DNA from: Streptomyces puniciscabiei
GTDB lineage: Bacteria > Actinomycetota > Actinomycetes > Streptomycetales > Streptomycetaceae
Length of the DNA: 64,000 nt
Assembly (NCBI RefSeq): GCF_006715785.1
Contig: NZ_VFNX01000001.1
Span: 682,001 to 746,000 of the forward strand
Reading direction: 5' to 3'
In this document: positions 6,729 through 16,194 of the stretch, piece by piece
Numbering within the stretch: the stretch's first letter is position 1
How the letters are laid out: every line of letters begins with the position of its first letter
Position numbers and translations under genes: made by a program
The notes under the pieces: model-generated
Database searches by the model: none
Told to the model about the DNA's origin: nothing
Seen by the model: only the letters and a program-made list of their open reading frames with translations

Positions 6729-8195
6729 CTAGTGCACGCCCAGCAGGGCCCGGATCGGATGCAGGGAGAAGTAGACGAGGAAGAGCAGCGTCAGCCCCCA
6801 CATGAAGGGACCGATCTCCCGCCACTTGCCCTGGGCGAGCTTGATGACGACGTAGGAGATCACACCGGCGGCGACACCGGGGGTGATCGAGTACGTGAAC
6901 GGCATGATCACGACGGTCAGGAAGACCGGGATCGCCACGGAGCGGTCCCCCCAGTCCACGTGCCGGGCGTTCATCATCATCATCGCGCCGATGGTGACGA
7001 GGGCGGCCGAGGCCACCTCGCGCGGCACGATCGCCGTGATCGGCGTGAAGAACAGGCACAGGGCGAAGAAGCCACCGGTGACCACCGAGGCCAGGCCGGT
7101 GCGGGCGCCCTCGCCGACGCCGGTGGCGGACTCGACGAACACGGTCTGCCCGGAGCCGCCCACCGCGCCGCCGATGGCGCCGCCGGCACCGTCGATGAAC
7201 AGCGCCTTGGACAGGCCCGGCATCCGCCCCTGGTGGTCGGCGAGTTCGGCCTCGGTGCCGATGCCGATGATGGTGGCCATCGCGTCGAAGAAGCCGGCGA
7301 GCACCAGGGTGAAGACGATGAAGGTGACCGTCATGTAGCCGACGTCGCCGAGGCCGCCGAAGGACACCTTGCCGATGAGCGAGAAGTCCGGCATCGACAC
7401 GGCACTGCCGTGCAGCGCGGGGCCTTCGCCGTTGGCCCAGGACTTGTCGTCCACGAGGCCGGCCGCGTTGACGATCATCGCGAGAACGGTGCCGGTGACG
7501 ATGCCGATGAGGATGGCGCCGGGGACGTTCCGGGACTGGAGCGCGAAGATCAGCAGGAGCGTGACCGCGAAGAGCAGGACGGGCCAGCCGACGAGCTCGC
7601 CCCCGTTGCCCAGGGTGACCGGGGTCGCCGTACCCGCGTGCACGAACCCGGCCTTGACCAGGCCGATGAAGGCGATGAACAGACCGATGCCGATCGTGAT
7701 GCCGTGCTTGAGCGGCAGCGGGATCGCGTTCATGATCATCTCGCGGAGGCCGGTGACCACCAACAGCATGATCACGACGCCGTAGGCGACGCACATCGCC
7801 AGGCCCTGGGCCCACGTCAGGTCCTTGGTGCCCATGACCAGACCGGCCAGCACACCGGAGACGGACAGTCCGGCGGCCATGGCGAGCGGCACCTTGCCGA
7901 CCCAGCCCATGAGGAGGGTGGTGAACGCCGCGCCGAGCGCGGTGGCCGTGATGAGCGCCTTCTGGCTCAGGGAGTCGCCGGACTTGTCCGCGCCACTGAG
8001 GATCACCGGGTTGAGCAGGAGGATGTACGCCATCGCCATGAAGGTGGTGACGCCACCGCGGACCTCGGTCGCGATGGTGGATCCTCTTTCGGATATGTGG
8101 AAGTACCGGTCGAGCCACGACCTGCCGGCCGGCGGACGCGAACCCGCGCCCGCGTCTTCGGCGGTGGTCGTGGGCTCCACTGACTGCTGGGTCAT
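6729..8195 (-). CDS. NCS2-family purine permease
   Basis: The 488-residue protein opens with a Ser/Thr/Glu-rich tail, then WLDRYFHISERGSTIATEVRGGVTTFMAMAYILLLNP, the typical start of AzgA/PbuG-type adenine, guanine or hypoxanthine transporters. About 12-14 membrane segments follow, with the GGSGQTVFVESATGVGEGARTG-type substrate motif. It imports purine bases into the cytoplasm for the adjacent xanthine dehydrogenase. The ATG at 8193-8195 was chosen because GGGAG precedes it; an in-frame TTG five codons upstream is weaker. Confidence 0.9.
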   Translation of the reverse strand: MTQQSVEPTTTAEDAGAGSRPPAGRSWLDRYFHISERGSTIATEVRGGVTTFMAMAYILLLNPVILSGADKSGDSLSQKALITATALGAAFTTLLMGWVGKVPLAMAAGLSVSGVLAGLVMGTKDLTWAQGLAMCVAYGVVIMLLVVTGLREMIMNAIPLPLKHGITIGIGLFIAFIGLVKAGFVHAGTATPVTLGNGGELVGWPVLLFAVTLLLIFALQSRNVPGAILIGIVTGTVLAMIVNAAGLVDDKSWANGEGPALHGSAVSMPDFSLIGKVSFGGLGDVGYMTVTFIVFTLVLAGFFDAMATIIGIGTEAELADHQGRMPGLSKALFIDGAGGAIGGAVGGSGQTVFVESATGVGEGARTGLASVVTGGFFALCLFFTPITAIVPREVASAALVTIGAMMMMNARHVDWGDRSVAIPVFLTVVIMPFTYSITPGVAAGVISYVVIKLAQGKWREIGPFMWGLTLLFLVYFSLHPIRALLGVH

Positions 8196-8295
8196 GGTGC
8201 CATCTCCCAAGGTTCACAGGGGCACCCGTGCAACCGCTTCGACGGTCACGGGATTTGGGAATGGACGACCCGGGGGACGGCCCGAGACGAACGAA

Positions 8296-8314
8296 TTTCC
8301 TGGTACTTCAAGGA
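8296..8314. promoter_or_regulatory. Candidate operator upstream of the purine permease
   Basis: TTTCCTGG-7 bases-AGGA lies about 100 bases before the permease ATG. The same pattern with an 8-base spacer is in the PucR/xdh intergenic region (12520-12541). It could be a shared binding site for the local PucR-type regulator; this is inference from two sites only. Confidence 0.35.
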
Positions 8315-8345
8315 CCGCGAGCGGTGCGGAACTCAAAGGGGGTTC

Positions 8346-8401
8346 CTCCGGGCGACGCGGCGGAGTGTGTGACGTTCCCTGCGCCGCCCGGAGAGCTTTT
8401 T
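8346..8401. terminator. Hairpin between xanthine dehydrogenase and permease genes
   Basis: CTCCGGGCG (8346-8354) pairs with CGCCCGGAG (8385-8393) across a 30-base loop that contains shorter complementary pieces. Six T follow on the plus strand. It lies just after the minus-strand dehydrogenase stop and may end that transcript; the loop is longer than usual. Confidence 0.4.
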
Positions 8402-8408
8402 TCCGGTG

Positions 8409-10829
8409 TTACGCGGTTCCCGTGAGGTGCTCGGGCCGCACCGGAGTGCGGTTGAGCTCCAGCCCGGTCGCGTTCCGGATCGCCGCGAGGACGGCCGGGG
8501 TGGACGACAGGGTCGGGGCCTCGCCGATGCCGCGCAGCCCGTACGGGGCGTGCTCGTCGGCGAGTTCGAGCACGTCGACCGGGATGGTCGGCGTGTCGAG
8601 GATCGTGGGGATCAGGTAGTCCGTGAAGGACGGGTTCCTGACCTTGGCGGTCTTCGGGTCGACGATGATCTCCTCCATCACCGCCACGCCCAGTCCCTGG
8701 GTCGTACCGCCCTGGATCTGGCCGATGACGGAGAGCGGGTTGAGCGCCTTGCCGACGTCCTGGGCGCAGGCCAGCTCGATGACCTTGACCAGGCCGAGCT
8801 CGGTGTCGACCTCGACCACCGCGCGGTGCGCGGCGAAGGAGTACTGGACGTGTCCGTTGCCCTGGCCGGTGCGCAGGTCGAAGGCCTCGGTCGGCCGGTG
8901 CCGCCACTCCTCCTCGACCTCCACGACCTCGCCCTCGAGGACGTCGGCCAGGTCGGCGAGGACCTCGCCGCCGTCGGTGACGACCTTGCCGGCCTCCAGC
9001 AGGAGTTCGGCGGTCGCCCAGGCCGGGTGGTAGGAGCCGAACTTGCGGCGCCCGATCTCCAGGACCTTCTCGCGGACGAGCTCGCAGGCGTTCTTCACGG
9101 CGCCGCCGGTGACGTACGTCTGCCGGGAGGCCGAGGTCGAGCCGGCGGAGCCGACCTGGGTGTCGGCGGGGTGGATGGTCACCTGGGTGACACCGAGCTC
9201 GGTGCGGGCGATCTGCGCGTGGACGGTGACACCGCCCTGGCCGACCTCCGCCATCGCGGTGTGCACGGTCGCGACCGGCGTACCGCCCACGACCTCCATG
9301 CGCACCCTGGCGGTGGAGTAGTCGTCGAAGCCCTCGGAGAAGCCGACGTTCTTGATGCCGACCGCGTAACCGATGCCGCGTACGACGCCCTCGCCGTGCG
9401 TGGTGTTGGACAGACCGCCGGGCAGCTGCCGTACGTCGGCGCCCTCGCTGGACTCCCACTGGCGCTCCGGCGGCAGCGGCATCGCCTTGACGCGGCGCAG
9501 CAGTTCGGCGACCGGGGCGGGCGAGTCGACGGGCTGGCCCGTCGGCATGACGGTGCCCTGCTCCATCGCGTTCAGCTGCCGGAACTCCACCGGGTCCATG
9601 CCCAGCTTCTTCGCCAGCTTGTCCATCTGCGCCTCGTAGGCGAAGCACGCCTGGACCGCGCCGAAGCCGCGCATGGCACCGCAGGGCGGGTTGTTGGTGT
9701 AGAGGGCGACGGCCTCGATGTCGACGTCGTCGACGACGTACGGGCCGACGCTCAGCGAGGAGGCGTTGCCGACGACCGCCGGGGAGGCGGAGGCGTAGGC
9801 GCCGCCGTCCAGGACGATCCGGCACTTCATGTGGGTCAACTTGCCGTCGCGCGTGGCGCCGTGCTCGTAGTAGAGCTTGGCCGGGTGGCGGTGGACGTGC
9901 CCGAAGAAGGACTCGAACCGGTTGTAGACGATCTTGACGGGCTTGCCGGTGCGCAGGGCGAGCAGGCAGGCGTGGATCTGCATCGACAGGTCCTCGCGGC
10001 CGCCGAACGCGCCGCCGACGCCGGCCAGCGTCATCCGCACCTTCTCCTCGGGCAGGCCGAGGACGGGCGCGATCTGGCGCAGGTCGGAGTGGAGCCACTG
10101 GGTGGCGATGTAGAGGTGGACCCCGCCGTCCTCCTCCGGTACGGCGAGGCCGGACTCGGGGCCGAGGAAGGCCTGGTCCTGCATGCCGAAGGTGTACTCG
10201 CCCCTGACGATGACGTCCGCGCGCCTGGCGGCCTCCTCCGCGTCGCCGCGGATGATCGGCTGGCGGTGGACGATGTTCGGGTGCGGGACGTGCCCGATGT
10301 GGTGGTCGTCGCGGTTTTCGTGGACGAGGATCGCGTCCGGGGCCAGCGCCGACTTCTCGTCGGTGATCACCGGGAGCTCGCGGTACTCGACCTTGATCTT
10401 GGCGGCTGCGCGGCGGGCCGTCTCCGGGTGGTCGGCGGCGACGAGCGCGACCGGCTCGCCGTGGTGGCGTACCTTGCCGTGCGCGAGGACCGGGGTGTCC
10501 TGGATCTCCAGGCCGTAGTTCTTCACCTCGGTGGGCAGGTCGTCGTACGTCAGGACCGCGTACACACCCGGCGTGGCGAGGGCCTCGGCGGTGTCGATCG
10601 AGACGATCTCGGCGTGCGCGACGGTGGAGCGCAGGATCTGGCCCCAGAGCATGTCCTCGTGCCACATGTCGGACGAGTACGCGAACTCGCCGGTGACCTT
10701 GAGGGTGCCGTCGGGACGGAGCGTGGACTCGCCGATGCCGCCCTTGGTCTGCGAACCCTGCGTGATCTTCGTAGGGGCGCCGGTGGGGGCACCTCCCGCT
10801 CGAGCGGAGCCGAGAGTGGGGGACGGCAT
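8409..10829 (-). CDS. Xanthine dehydrogenase, molybdopterin-binding subunit
   Basis: The 806-residue product is the large catalytic subunit of a three-part xanthine dehydrogenase. It has the alpha/beta hammerhead region (KVTGEFAYSSDMWHEDMLWGQILRS), the cofactor-binding segments (GGAFGGRED, CGAMRGFGAVQ, EVGQGGVTVHAQIA) and near the C-terminus GLRGIGEAPT, where the Glu is the conserved active-site base. It oxidises hypoxanthine and xanthine to urate. The ATG at 10827-10829 lies 2 bases after the stop of the iron-sulfur subunit. This is the third gene of the operon. Confidence 0.92.
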   Translation of the reverse strand: MPSPTLGSARAGGAPTGAPTKITQGSQTKGGIGESTLRPDGTLKVTGEFAYSSDMWHEDMLWGQILRSTVAHAEIVSIDTAEALATPGVYAVLTYDDLPTEVKNYGLEIQDTPVLAHGKVRHHGEPVALVAADHPETARRAAAKIKVEYRELPVITDEKSALAPDAILVHENRDDHHIGHVPHPNIVHRQPIIRGDAEEAARRADVIVRGEYTFGMQDQAFLGPESGLAVPEEDGGVHLYIATQWLHSDLRQIAPVLGLPEEKVRMTLAGVGGAFGGREDLSMQIHACLLALRTGKPVKIVYNRFESFFGHVHRHPAKLYYEHGATRDGKLTHMKCRIVLDGGAYASASPAVVGNASSLSVGPYVVDDVDIEAVALYTNNPPCGAMRGFGAVQACFAYEAQMDKLAKKLGMDPVEFRQLNAMEQGTVMPTGQPVDSPAPVAELLRRVKAMPLPPERQWESSEGADVRQLPGGLSNTTHGEGVVRGIGYAVGIKNVGFSEGFDDYSTARVRMEVVGGTPVATVHTAMAEVGQGGVTVHAQIARTELGVTQVTIHPADTQVGSAGSTSASRQTYVTGGAVKNACELVREKVLEIGRRKFGSYHPAWATAELLLEAGKVVTDGGEVLADLADVLEGEVVEVEEEWRHRPTEAFDLRTGQGNGHVQYSFAAHRAVVEVDTELGLVKVIELACAQDVGKALNPLSVIGQIQGGTTQGLGVAVMEEIIVDPKTAKVRNPSFTDYLIPTILDTPTIPVDVLELADEHAPYGLRGIGEAPTLSSTPAVLAAIRNATGLELNRTPVRPEHLTGTA

Positions 10830-10831
10830 CG

Positions 10832-11413
10832 TCAGACCTCCTCGGACTGGCGAGCGGCCGCCAGGCGGACCGCGTCCATGATCTTCTCGTAGCCCGTGCA
10901 GCGGCACAGGTTGCCCGACAGCGCCTCGCGGATGTCGGCGTCGGTCGGGTTCGGGTTGCGCTCCAGGAGTTCGTCGGAGGCGACGAGCAGACCCGGGGTG
11001 CAGAAGCCGCACTGGACGGCGCCGGCGTCGATGAACGCCTGCTGGATCGGGGAGAGTTCGGTGCCCTCGCCGGTCTGCGAGTCGGTGCCCTTCGCCTTCC
11101 ACCGCTGGGAGTCCTGCAGGGTCGTACCGCAGGCGCCGGACGCGCAGCCGCCCTCGGCGCGCTGCTTGGCGTAGTCCGCCAGGCCCTCGACGGTCACGAC
11201 GTCGCGGCCCTCGACCTGACCGGCCGCGACCAGGCAGGAACAGACCGGCACGCCGTCCAGGCGCACGGTGCAGGAGCCGCACTCACCCTGCTCACAGGCG
11301 TTCTTCGAGCCCGGCAGGCCGAGGCGCTCGCGCAGGACGTAGAGGAGGGACTCGCCCTCCCAGACGTCGTCGGCCTCCTGCGGCCGTCCGTTGACGGTGA
11401 AGTTGACGCGCAT
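10832..11413 (-). CDS. Xanthine dehydrogenase, 2Fe-2S subunit
   Basis: This 193-residue protein has both expected clusters: a plant-ferredoxin type site (CEQGECGSC...CSC) and the second helical-domain site (CGFCTPG...CRCTGYEKI). It passes electrons from the molybdenum centre to FAD. The middle holds an unusual 30-residue insert (CASGACGTTLQDSQRWKAKG and following) before the second domain. Its ATG overlaps the stop of the FAD subunit by one base (TAATG), a sign of translational coupling. Confidence 0.93.
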   Translation of the reverse strand: MRVNFTVNGRPQEADDVWEGESLLYVLRERLGLPGSKNACEQGECGSCTVRLDGVPVCSCLVAAGQVEGRDVVTVEGLADYAKQRAEGGCASGACGTTLQDSQRWKAKGTDSQTGEGTELSPIQQAFIDAGAVQCGFCTPGLLVASDELLERNPNPTDADIREALSGNLCRCTGYEKIMDAVRLAAARQSEEV

Positions 11414-12306
11414 TACGCAGCTCCCTCGGTGGTGCGGTGGTTGCCGCGGTACGACTCCCAGGTCCAGGTGAGCGTCCGGCGGGCCATCACACCGACCGCG
11501 TGACGGCGGTAGCTCGCGGTGCCCCGGACGTCGTCGATCGGGTTGCAGGCGGCCGAGCACAGGTCGGCGAACTGCTTCGCGACCGACGGGGTGATGATCT
11601 TTCCGTTGTCCCAGAAGCCGCCCTCCTCCAGGGCCGCGTTCAGGAACTCCTCGGCCGCCTTGGCCCGCACGGGCGTGGGCGCGGCGGAGCCGATGCCGGT
11701 CCGGACCGTACGGGTCCCGGGGTGCAGGGCGAGGCCGAAGGCGCACACGGCGATGACCATGGCGTTGCGGGTGCCGACCTTCGAGTACTGCTGCGGGCCG
11801 TCCGCCTTCCTGATGTGCACGGCGCGGATCAGCTCGTCGGGCTGCAGGGCGTTGCGCTTGACGCCGGTGTAGAACGCGTCGATCGGGATCAGCCGGGTGC
11901 CGCGGGCCGCGGACTCCACCTCGACCTCGGCGCCCGCCGCGAGCAGCGCGGGGTGGGCGTCGCCGGCGGGCGAGGCCGTGCCGAGGTTGCCGCCGACGCC
12001 GCCGCGGTTGCGGATCTGCGGGGAGGCTACCGTGTGCGAGGCGAGCGCGAGGCCCGGCAGCTCGGCACGGAGGTTCTCCATGATCCTGGTGTAGGGCACG
12101 GAGGCGCCCAGCCGTACGGTCTCCTCGCCGACCTCCCACTCGTAGAGGTCACCGATGCGGTTGAGATCGAGCAGGTACTCGGGCCGGCGGTGGTCGAAGT
12201 TGATCTCGACCATCACATCGGTGCCACCCGCGATCGGCACAGCGGTAGGGTGCTCGGCCTTGGCGGCGAGCGCCTCCCCCCAGCTGGCGGGGCGAAGGAA
12301 GTCCAT
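11413..12306 (-). CDS. Xanthine dehydrogenase, FAD-binding subunit
   Basis: The 297-residue protein shows the FAD-binding fold of molybdopterin dehydrogenases: FLRPASWGEALAAK, VPIAGGTDVMVEIN, GNLGTASPAGDAHPALLA and a CO-dehydrogenase flavoprotein C-terminal domain. It takes electrons from the 2Fe-2S subunit. The start was set at the ATG at 12304-12306 (MDFLRPAS) because family members begin there; a GTG at 12381 in frame would add 25 poorly conserved residues. It is the first gene of the operon, divergent from the PucR regulator. Confidence 0.9.
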   Translation of the reverse strand: MDFLRPASWGEALAAKAEHPTAVPIAGGTDVMVEINFDHRRPEYLLDLNRIGDLYEWEVGEETVRLGASVPYTRIMENLRAELPGLALASHTVASPQIRNRGGVGGNLGTASPAGDAHPALLAAGAEVEVESAARGTRLIPIDAFYTGVKRNALQPDELIRAVHIRKADGPQQYSKVGTRNAMVIAVCAFGLALHPGTRTVRTGIGSAAPTPVRAKAAEEFLNAALEEGGFWDNGKIITPSVAKQFADLCSAACNPIDDVRGTASYRRHAVGVMARRTLTWTWESYRGNHRTTEGAA

Positions 12307-12649
12307 GACCGGCTCTCTTCTTCGTCTCAATGGGTCGTACAGATTGAGCCAATCCGTGTGCGGCGGCCGCGGCTCGTTCACGTCCTGTTAACGCGCAGTG
12401 GACTCAGTACACCGCCCCGCGCCCCGGCGGGTCAGTCACCGAAACCATGAAGGAGTTGGCTGGCCACGCCGGGCATCTTGTAGATTCGTATGAACGGAGG
12501 TCATCGGTAACCCCTCCGATTTCCTGGAGAAACGCAGGAAACGGCACGGAGACACCCCGGAGCGCCCCTGTGCGTCCGGTTCCGGGTGACTCGACCGTCA
12601 CCCTCCAAGATCCATCGTAGGTTTCGAGACAAAGAACGGCGGCGACGAG
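12307..12649. other. Divergent control region between xdh operon and pucR
   Basis: This 343-base gap holds the promoters of both the xanthine dehydrogenase operon and the PucR gene. Besides the inverted repeat at 12520-12541, it has no open frame I can support. I find no clear riboswitch fold. Confidence 0.6.
12520..12541. promoter_or_regulatory. Inverted repeat, candidate PucR operator
   Basis: TTTCCTG-8 bases-CAGGAAA is a perfect 7-base inverted repeat in the divergent region, about 110 bases before the pucR ATG. A related site is upstream of the purine permease. Regulators of this type usually control adjacent purine genes, so this is a reasonable candidate site. Confidence 0.45.
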
Positions 12650-14323
12650 ATGCGGCTGCGCGCACTTCTGGACACCGATGCGCTGGGCCTGCGGCTGCTC
12701 GGCGGCGAGGACGAGCTGGACCGTTCGGTGCGCGGGGTCATGACCACCGACCTGCGCGACCCGAGCCGCTATCTCTCCGGGGGCGAACTGGTGCTGACCG
12801 GCCTCGCCTGGCGCCGGGACGCCGCCGACTCCGAACCGTTCGTACGGATCCTGGTGCAGGCCGGGGTGGCGGCCCTCGCGGCCGGCGAGGCGGAGCTGGG
12901 CGACATTCCGGACGACCTGGTCCTGGCCTGCGCCAGGCACCGGCTGCCGCTCTTCGCGGTGCACGAGTCGGTGGCCTTCGCCACCATCACCGAATACGTC
13001 GTCCGGCAGGTCTCCGGCGAGCGCGCCGGAGACCTGGCGGCCGTGGTCGACCGGCACCGGCGGATGATGACCTCGGGCCCGGCGGGCGGCGGCCCGGACG
13101 TGGTCCTGGACCTGCTCGGCACCGACCTGGACCTGCGCGCCTGGGTGCTCGCGCCGACCGGCCGGCTGATCGCCGGTTCCAAGGTCGGCGGCCCGGCGCT
13201 GCCCGCCGAGACCTGCGCGAGGCTCGCCGCCGAGCACCTGGCCGCCACCCGCACCGGCCGCCGCGGCCCGCACCGCGTCCTGCTCGGCGGTACGACGTAC
13301 TCGCTGTTCCCGATCCGCTCCTCCGGCCGCTCCCCGCAGGCCTCCCGCGATGTGCGCGAGACGGTGCTGTCGGACTGGCTGCTGGCCGTCGAGGCGGACG
13401 CGGGCGACTGGCCCGAGGAGCGCCTGGACCTGCTGCAGGGCGTCACCCAGCTGATCGCGGTCGAGCGGGACCGCCGGGACGCGGCCCGCACGGTGCGGCG
13501 CCGGCTCGCCCAGGAGGTGCTGGAGCTGGTCCAGACGGGCGCCGCGCCGGCCGAGATCGCGGCCCGCCTGAGGGTGGCCGCCCCGGTGCTGCTGCCCGGG
13601 CTGGGGGCGGCCCCGCACTGGCAGGTGGTGGTCGCCCGCGTGGAGTGGGAGGACGGCGAGGTCGAGGGCGGCCCCGTCGCGCAGTCGCTGCTGGAGGAGG
13701 TGCTGGTCGACCCGGCGGCGACCGGCCCAGAGCCGTCCGACCGGATCGCCGTCGCGCACACCGGCGACGAGGCGATCGCCCTGGTGCCGCTCCCGGCGGT
13801 CACCGCCGAGCACGACGGCTCGGAGACCGGCCTGCTGGCCGACTCCCTGCTGCAGTCCGTGCGGGAGACGCTGTCGGCGGGCCTGAACGACGACGGCCGC
13901 CTCACCCTCGGCGTCAGCGCGGCCGTGCACTCCGCGGAGGGGCTGCGCGGCGCCCTGGAGGAGGCGCGGCACGCCCGCCGCGTGGCGGCCGCCCGCCCGG
14001 GCCGGGTCTGCGCGGCGGGACACCAGGAGCTGGCCTCGCACGTCCTGCTCCTGCCCTTCGTCCCGGACGACGTCCGCCGCGCCTTCACCGCACGCCTGCT
14101 GGACCCGCTGACGGACTACGACCGCCGTCACCGGGCCGAGCTGATCCCGACGCTGGAGGCGTTCCTGGACTGCGACGGCTCCTGGACCCGCTGCGCCACC
14201 CGGCTCCACCTGCACGTCAACACGCTGCGCTACCGGGTCGGCCGGATCGAGCAGTTGACGGGACGGGACCTCTCGCGCCTGGAGGACAAGCTCGACTTCT
14301 TCCTCGCCCTGCGCATGAGCTGA
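12650..14323 (+). CDS. PucR-family transcriptional regulator
   Basis: The 557-residue protein has an N-terminal PucR sensor domain (~1-125: LRALLDTDALGLRLLGGEDELDRSVRGV), a middle GGDEF-like region (~290-440) and a C-terminal PucR-type HTH (~500-557) with the typical VNTLRYRVGRIE helix at about 523-534. Family members sense purine breakdown products and control their use. It is divergent from the xanthine dehydrogenase operon, which is the likely target. Confidence 0.9.
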   Translation: MRLRALLDTDALGLRLLGGEDELDRSVRGVMTTDLRDPSRYLSGGELVLTGLAWRRDAADSEPFVRILVQAGVAALAAGEAELGDIPDDLVLACARHRLPLFAVHESVAFATITEYVVRQVSGERAGDLAAVVDRHRRMMTSGPAGGGPDVVLDLLGTDLDLRAWVLAPTGRLIAGSKVGGPALPAETCARLAAEHLAATRTGRRGPHRVLLGGTTYSLFPIRSSGRSPQASRDVRETVLSDWLLAVEADAGDWPEERLDLLQGVTQLIAVERDRRDAARTVRRRLAQEVLELVQTGAAPAEIAARLRVAAPVLLPGLGAAPHWQVVVARVEWEDGEVEGGPVAQSLLEEVLVDPAATGPEPSDRIAVAHTGDEAIALVPLPAVTAEHDGSETGLLADSLLQSVRETLSAGLNDDGRLTLGVSAAVHSAEGLRGALEEARHARRVAAARPGRVCAAGHQELASHVLLLPFVPDDVRRAFTARLLDPLTDYDRRHRAELIPTLEAFLDCDGSWTRCATRLHLHVNTLRYRVGRIEQLTGRDLSRLEDKLDFFLALRMS

Positions 14324-14474
14324 GGTCGGCGGGGCGTGCGGCGGCCGGACCCGGTCACGCGCGCGCCCCACGACTTTGTGAAATCTTTCACCCACCCTCT
14401 TGGCCCGGCCCGCCGATTGGTGCTGGAATGCCGCCACCACTCAACAGCTCGATGGCGTGCTCGGGGAGGGCAAC

Positions 14475-15257
14475 GTGGCGCATCCCGCCATGTCTGGTAA
14501 CGGAACGACCGCCGGTGACGATCCGCTCCAGACCGCGGTATGGCGGTTGCGCTCGCGGGCCTGCTGGGCGGACGCGGCGGCCCTGCTGCCACGGGACACC
14601 GCCGCCGCGGCGCTGCAGCGGGCGGCGCTGCTGGTCGAACGGTGTCTGTACACCGAGCGCGGCTGGCAGGAGGCGGAGGACGCCCTGCGGACGGCGGAGG
14701 CGCTCGCGCACACCGACGAGGAGCGGGGGGCCGCCGCCTGCGAGCGCGGCCAACTCGCCTACACGGCAACGCTGCACGGCGTCCGGGACCGCGCGGACGA
14801 GGCGCGGGCCGCGCTGGGGCGCGCGGCGGCGCTGATCCCGCCGGCGGCGCCCGGCCGGGCCCTGCTCGACTTCCGCCGGGGACTGATCGCGGAGAATCTG
14901 ACCCGGGCCCCGCAGGCGGCGCGCGCGGCATACCGCCGGGCGCACGCGGGAGCCGCGGCCCACGCCGACCCGCTGCTGCTGTCCTTCACCTGGCGGCATC
15001 TCGCCGGACTCGCCCTGCGGGACGGGGAGTTGGCCGAGGCGCGGCACGGGTTCACGGAATCCCTGCGGATCCGGGAGGAGTTGGGTTATCTGGTGGGTAC
15101 GGCGCCCGCGCTGGCCTCCCTGGCCGACGCGGAGTCCGAGCCGGAGGCCTCGCGGTTGCGGGAGGAGGCGCGGAGGCTGTTCCGGCTGCTCGGGGGCGTA
15201 CCGACGTGGCTGGCACGGCAGTTGTCCCCACCGGCGCCGGGTGTGGCCACGGCTTAG
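14475..15257 (+). CDS. TPR-like helical protein of unknown function
   Basis: The 260-residue protein is Ala/Leu/Arg-rich and reads as a run of helical pairs resembling tetratricopeptide repeats (AEDALRTAEALAHTDEERGAA, YRRAHAGAAAHADPLLLSF, EARHGFTESLRIREELGY). Such proteins normally hold partners together; none is suggested by the neighbours. The GTG at 14475 was chosen because GGGGAGGG lies 5 bases before it; an in-frame TTG at 14400 has no ribosome site. It is convergent with the GntR gene. Confidence 0.65.
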   Translation: MAHPAMSGNGTTAGDDPLQTAVWRLRSRACWADAAALLPRDTAAAALQRAALLVERCLYTERGWQEAEDALRTAEALAHTDEERGAAACERGQLAYTATLHGVRDRADEARAALGRAAALIPPAAPGRALLDFRRGLIAENLTRAPQAARAAYRRAHAGAAAHADPLLLSFTWRHLAGLALRDGELAEARHGFTESLRIREELGYLVGTAPALASLADAESEPEASRLREEARRLFRLLGGVPTWLARQLSPPAPGVATA

Positions 15258-15304
15258 GGGCGGGAGCGGCGCAGGGGCGGGTGGGTACGGTCTTGTCGCC
15301 GGGT

Positions 15305-15376
15305 GCGGGCGCGAAGGGGGCGCGGGTCTGTGTCGGACATGCGGCTACCGCCGCGTGGGCGCGACCAGCCACGGCG
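15305..15376. repeat. Dispersed intergenic repeat, long form
   Basis: This is a longer version of the 3378 element: GCGCGAAGGGGGCGCGGG, a 35-base middle with a GCGGCTACCGCCGC hairpin, then GCGCGACCAGCCACG. Short and long forms share their ends. It lies between the convergent TPR-like and GntR genes and may serve as a two-way terminator. Confidence 0.6.
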
Positions 15377-15414
15377 GACCCGCACCCGGGAGACGGCCCG
15401 CGGCCCCACGGCGC

Positions 15415-16194
15415 TCACCCGACCGCTGAGCCCGCGGACGCGAAGTGCTCGGACACCAACTTCCGCACCACAGCCACGTCCCCTGCGATCAACGCGTCCA
15501 GCAGAGCCATGTGCTGGGCCGCGTCCGCGACCAGGTACGCCCGGCCCCGCCGGACCGGTGGCCACTGGGACCGGCGATGGAGATCGGCCGCGACGGCGAC
15601 CAGCTGCTCGTTGCCCGACAGGGCGAGCAGGGCGCGGTGGAAGGCGCGGTCGGACTCGGCGTACGTCGCCGGGCACCCGGCGGCCGCCGCGCGCACCGTC
15701 GCCTCCGCGAGCGGACGCAGTGCGGCCCACCGCTCACCCGGCACGGTCCCGGCGAGCCGCAGCAGCACCGGCACCTCGATGAGCGCCCGCACCTCCGCCA
15801 GCTCGGCCAGTTCCCGCGCCCCCCGCTCGACCACCCGGAACCCACGGTTGGGCACGACCTCGACGGCGCCCTCCAGGGCGAGCTGCTGCATGGCCTCCCG
15901 CACGGGCGTGGCGGAGACACCGAACCGCTCACCGAGCACCGGCGCCGAGTAGACCTCGCCCGGCTTCAGCTCGCCGGTCACCAGCGCCGTGCGCAGCGCG
16001 TCCAGAATCTGCCCGCGCACCGAGGAGCGCTGCACGGCCGGCCGCGGCTCGGGAATCGGCCGCTCACTGTGCGTGTGCTCGCCCCGCGCGGCGGGCACGG
16101 CGGTGTCCCGCTCGCGGAAGCCGTCGGGGACGTCCGCGGCGCGCGGCTGCGCGGGCACCCGGGCGCCGACGGAGCCCTGCGTGCTCTGCTTCAC
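15415..16194 (-). CDS. GntR-family regulator with FCD domain
   Basis: After a disordered ~50-residue tail comes a winged-helix GntR domain (VRGQILDALRTALVTGELKPGEVYSAPVLGERFGVSATPVREAMQQL) and a C-terminal FCD effector domain (ESDRAFHRALLALSGN, QHMALLDALIAGD). FCD regulators of the FadR/VanR group usually sense organic acids. The GTG at 16192-16194 was chosen because GGAGGG precedes it by 5-6 bases; the ATG at 16230 adds 12 residues. The target is unknown. Confidence 0.82.
   Translation of the reverse strand: MKQSTQGSVGARVPAQPRAADVPDGFRERDTAVPAARGEHTHSERPIPEPRPAVQRSSVRGQILDALRTALVTGELKPGEVYSAPVLGERFGVSATPVREAMQQLALEGAVEVVPNRGFRVVERGARELAELAEVRALIEVPVLLRLAGTVPGERWAALRPLAEATVRAAAAGCPATYAESDRAFHRALLALSGNEQLVAVAADLHRRSQWPPVRRGRAYLVADAAQHMALLDALIAGDVAVVRKLVSEHFASAGSAVG

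Noticed and set aside
8211..8408. Purine riboswitch before the NCS2 permease
   Set aside because: No conserved purine-aptamer core or three-way junction is recognisable; the region holds only the hairpin and TTTCCTGG element.
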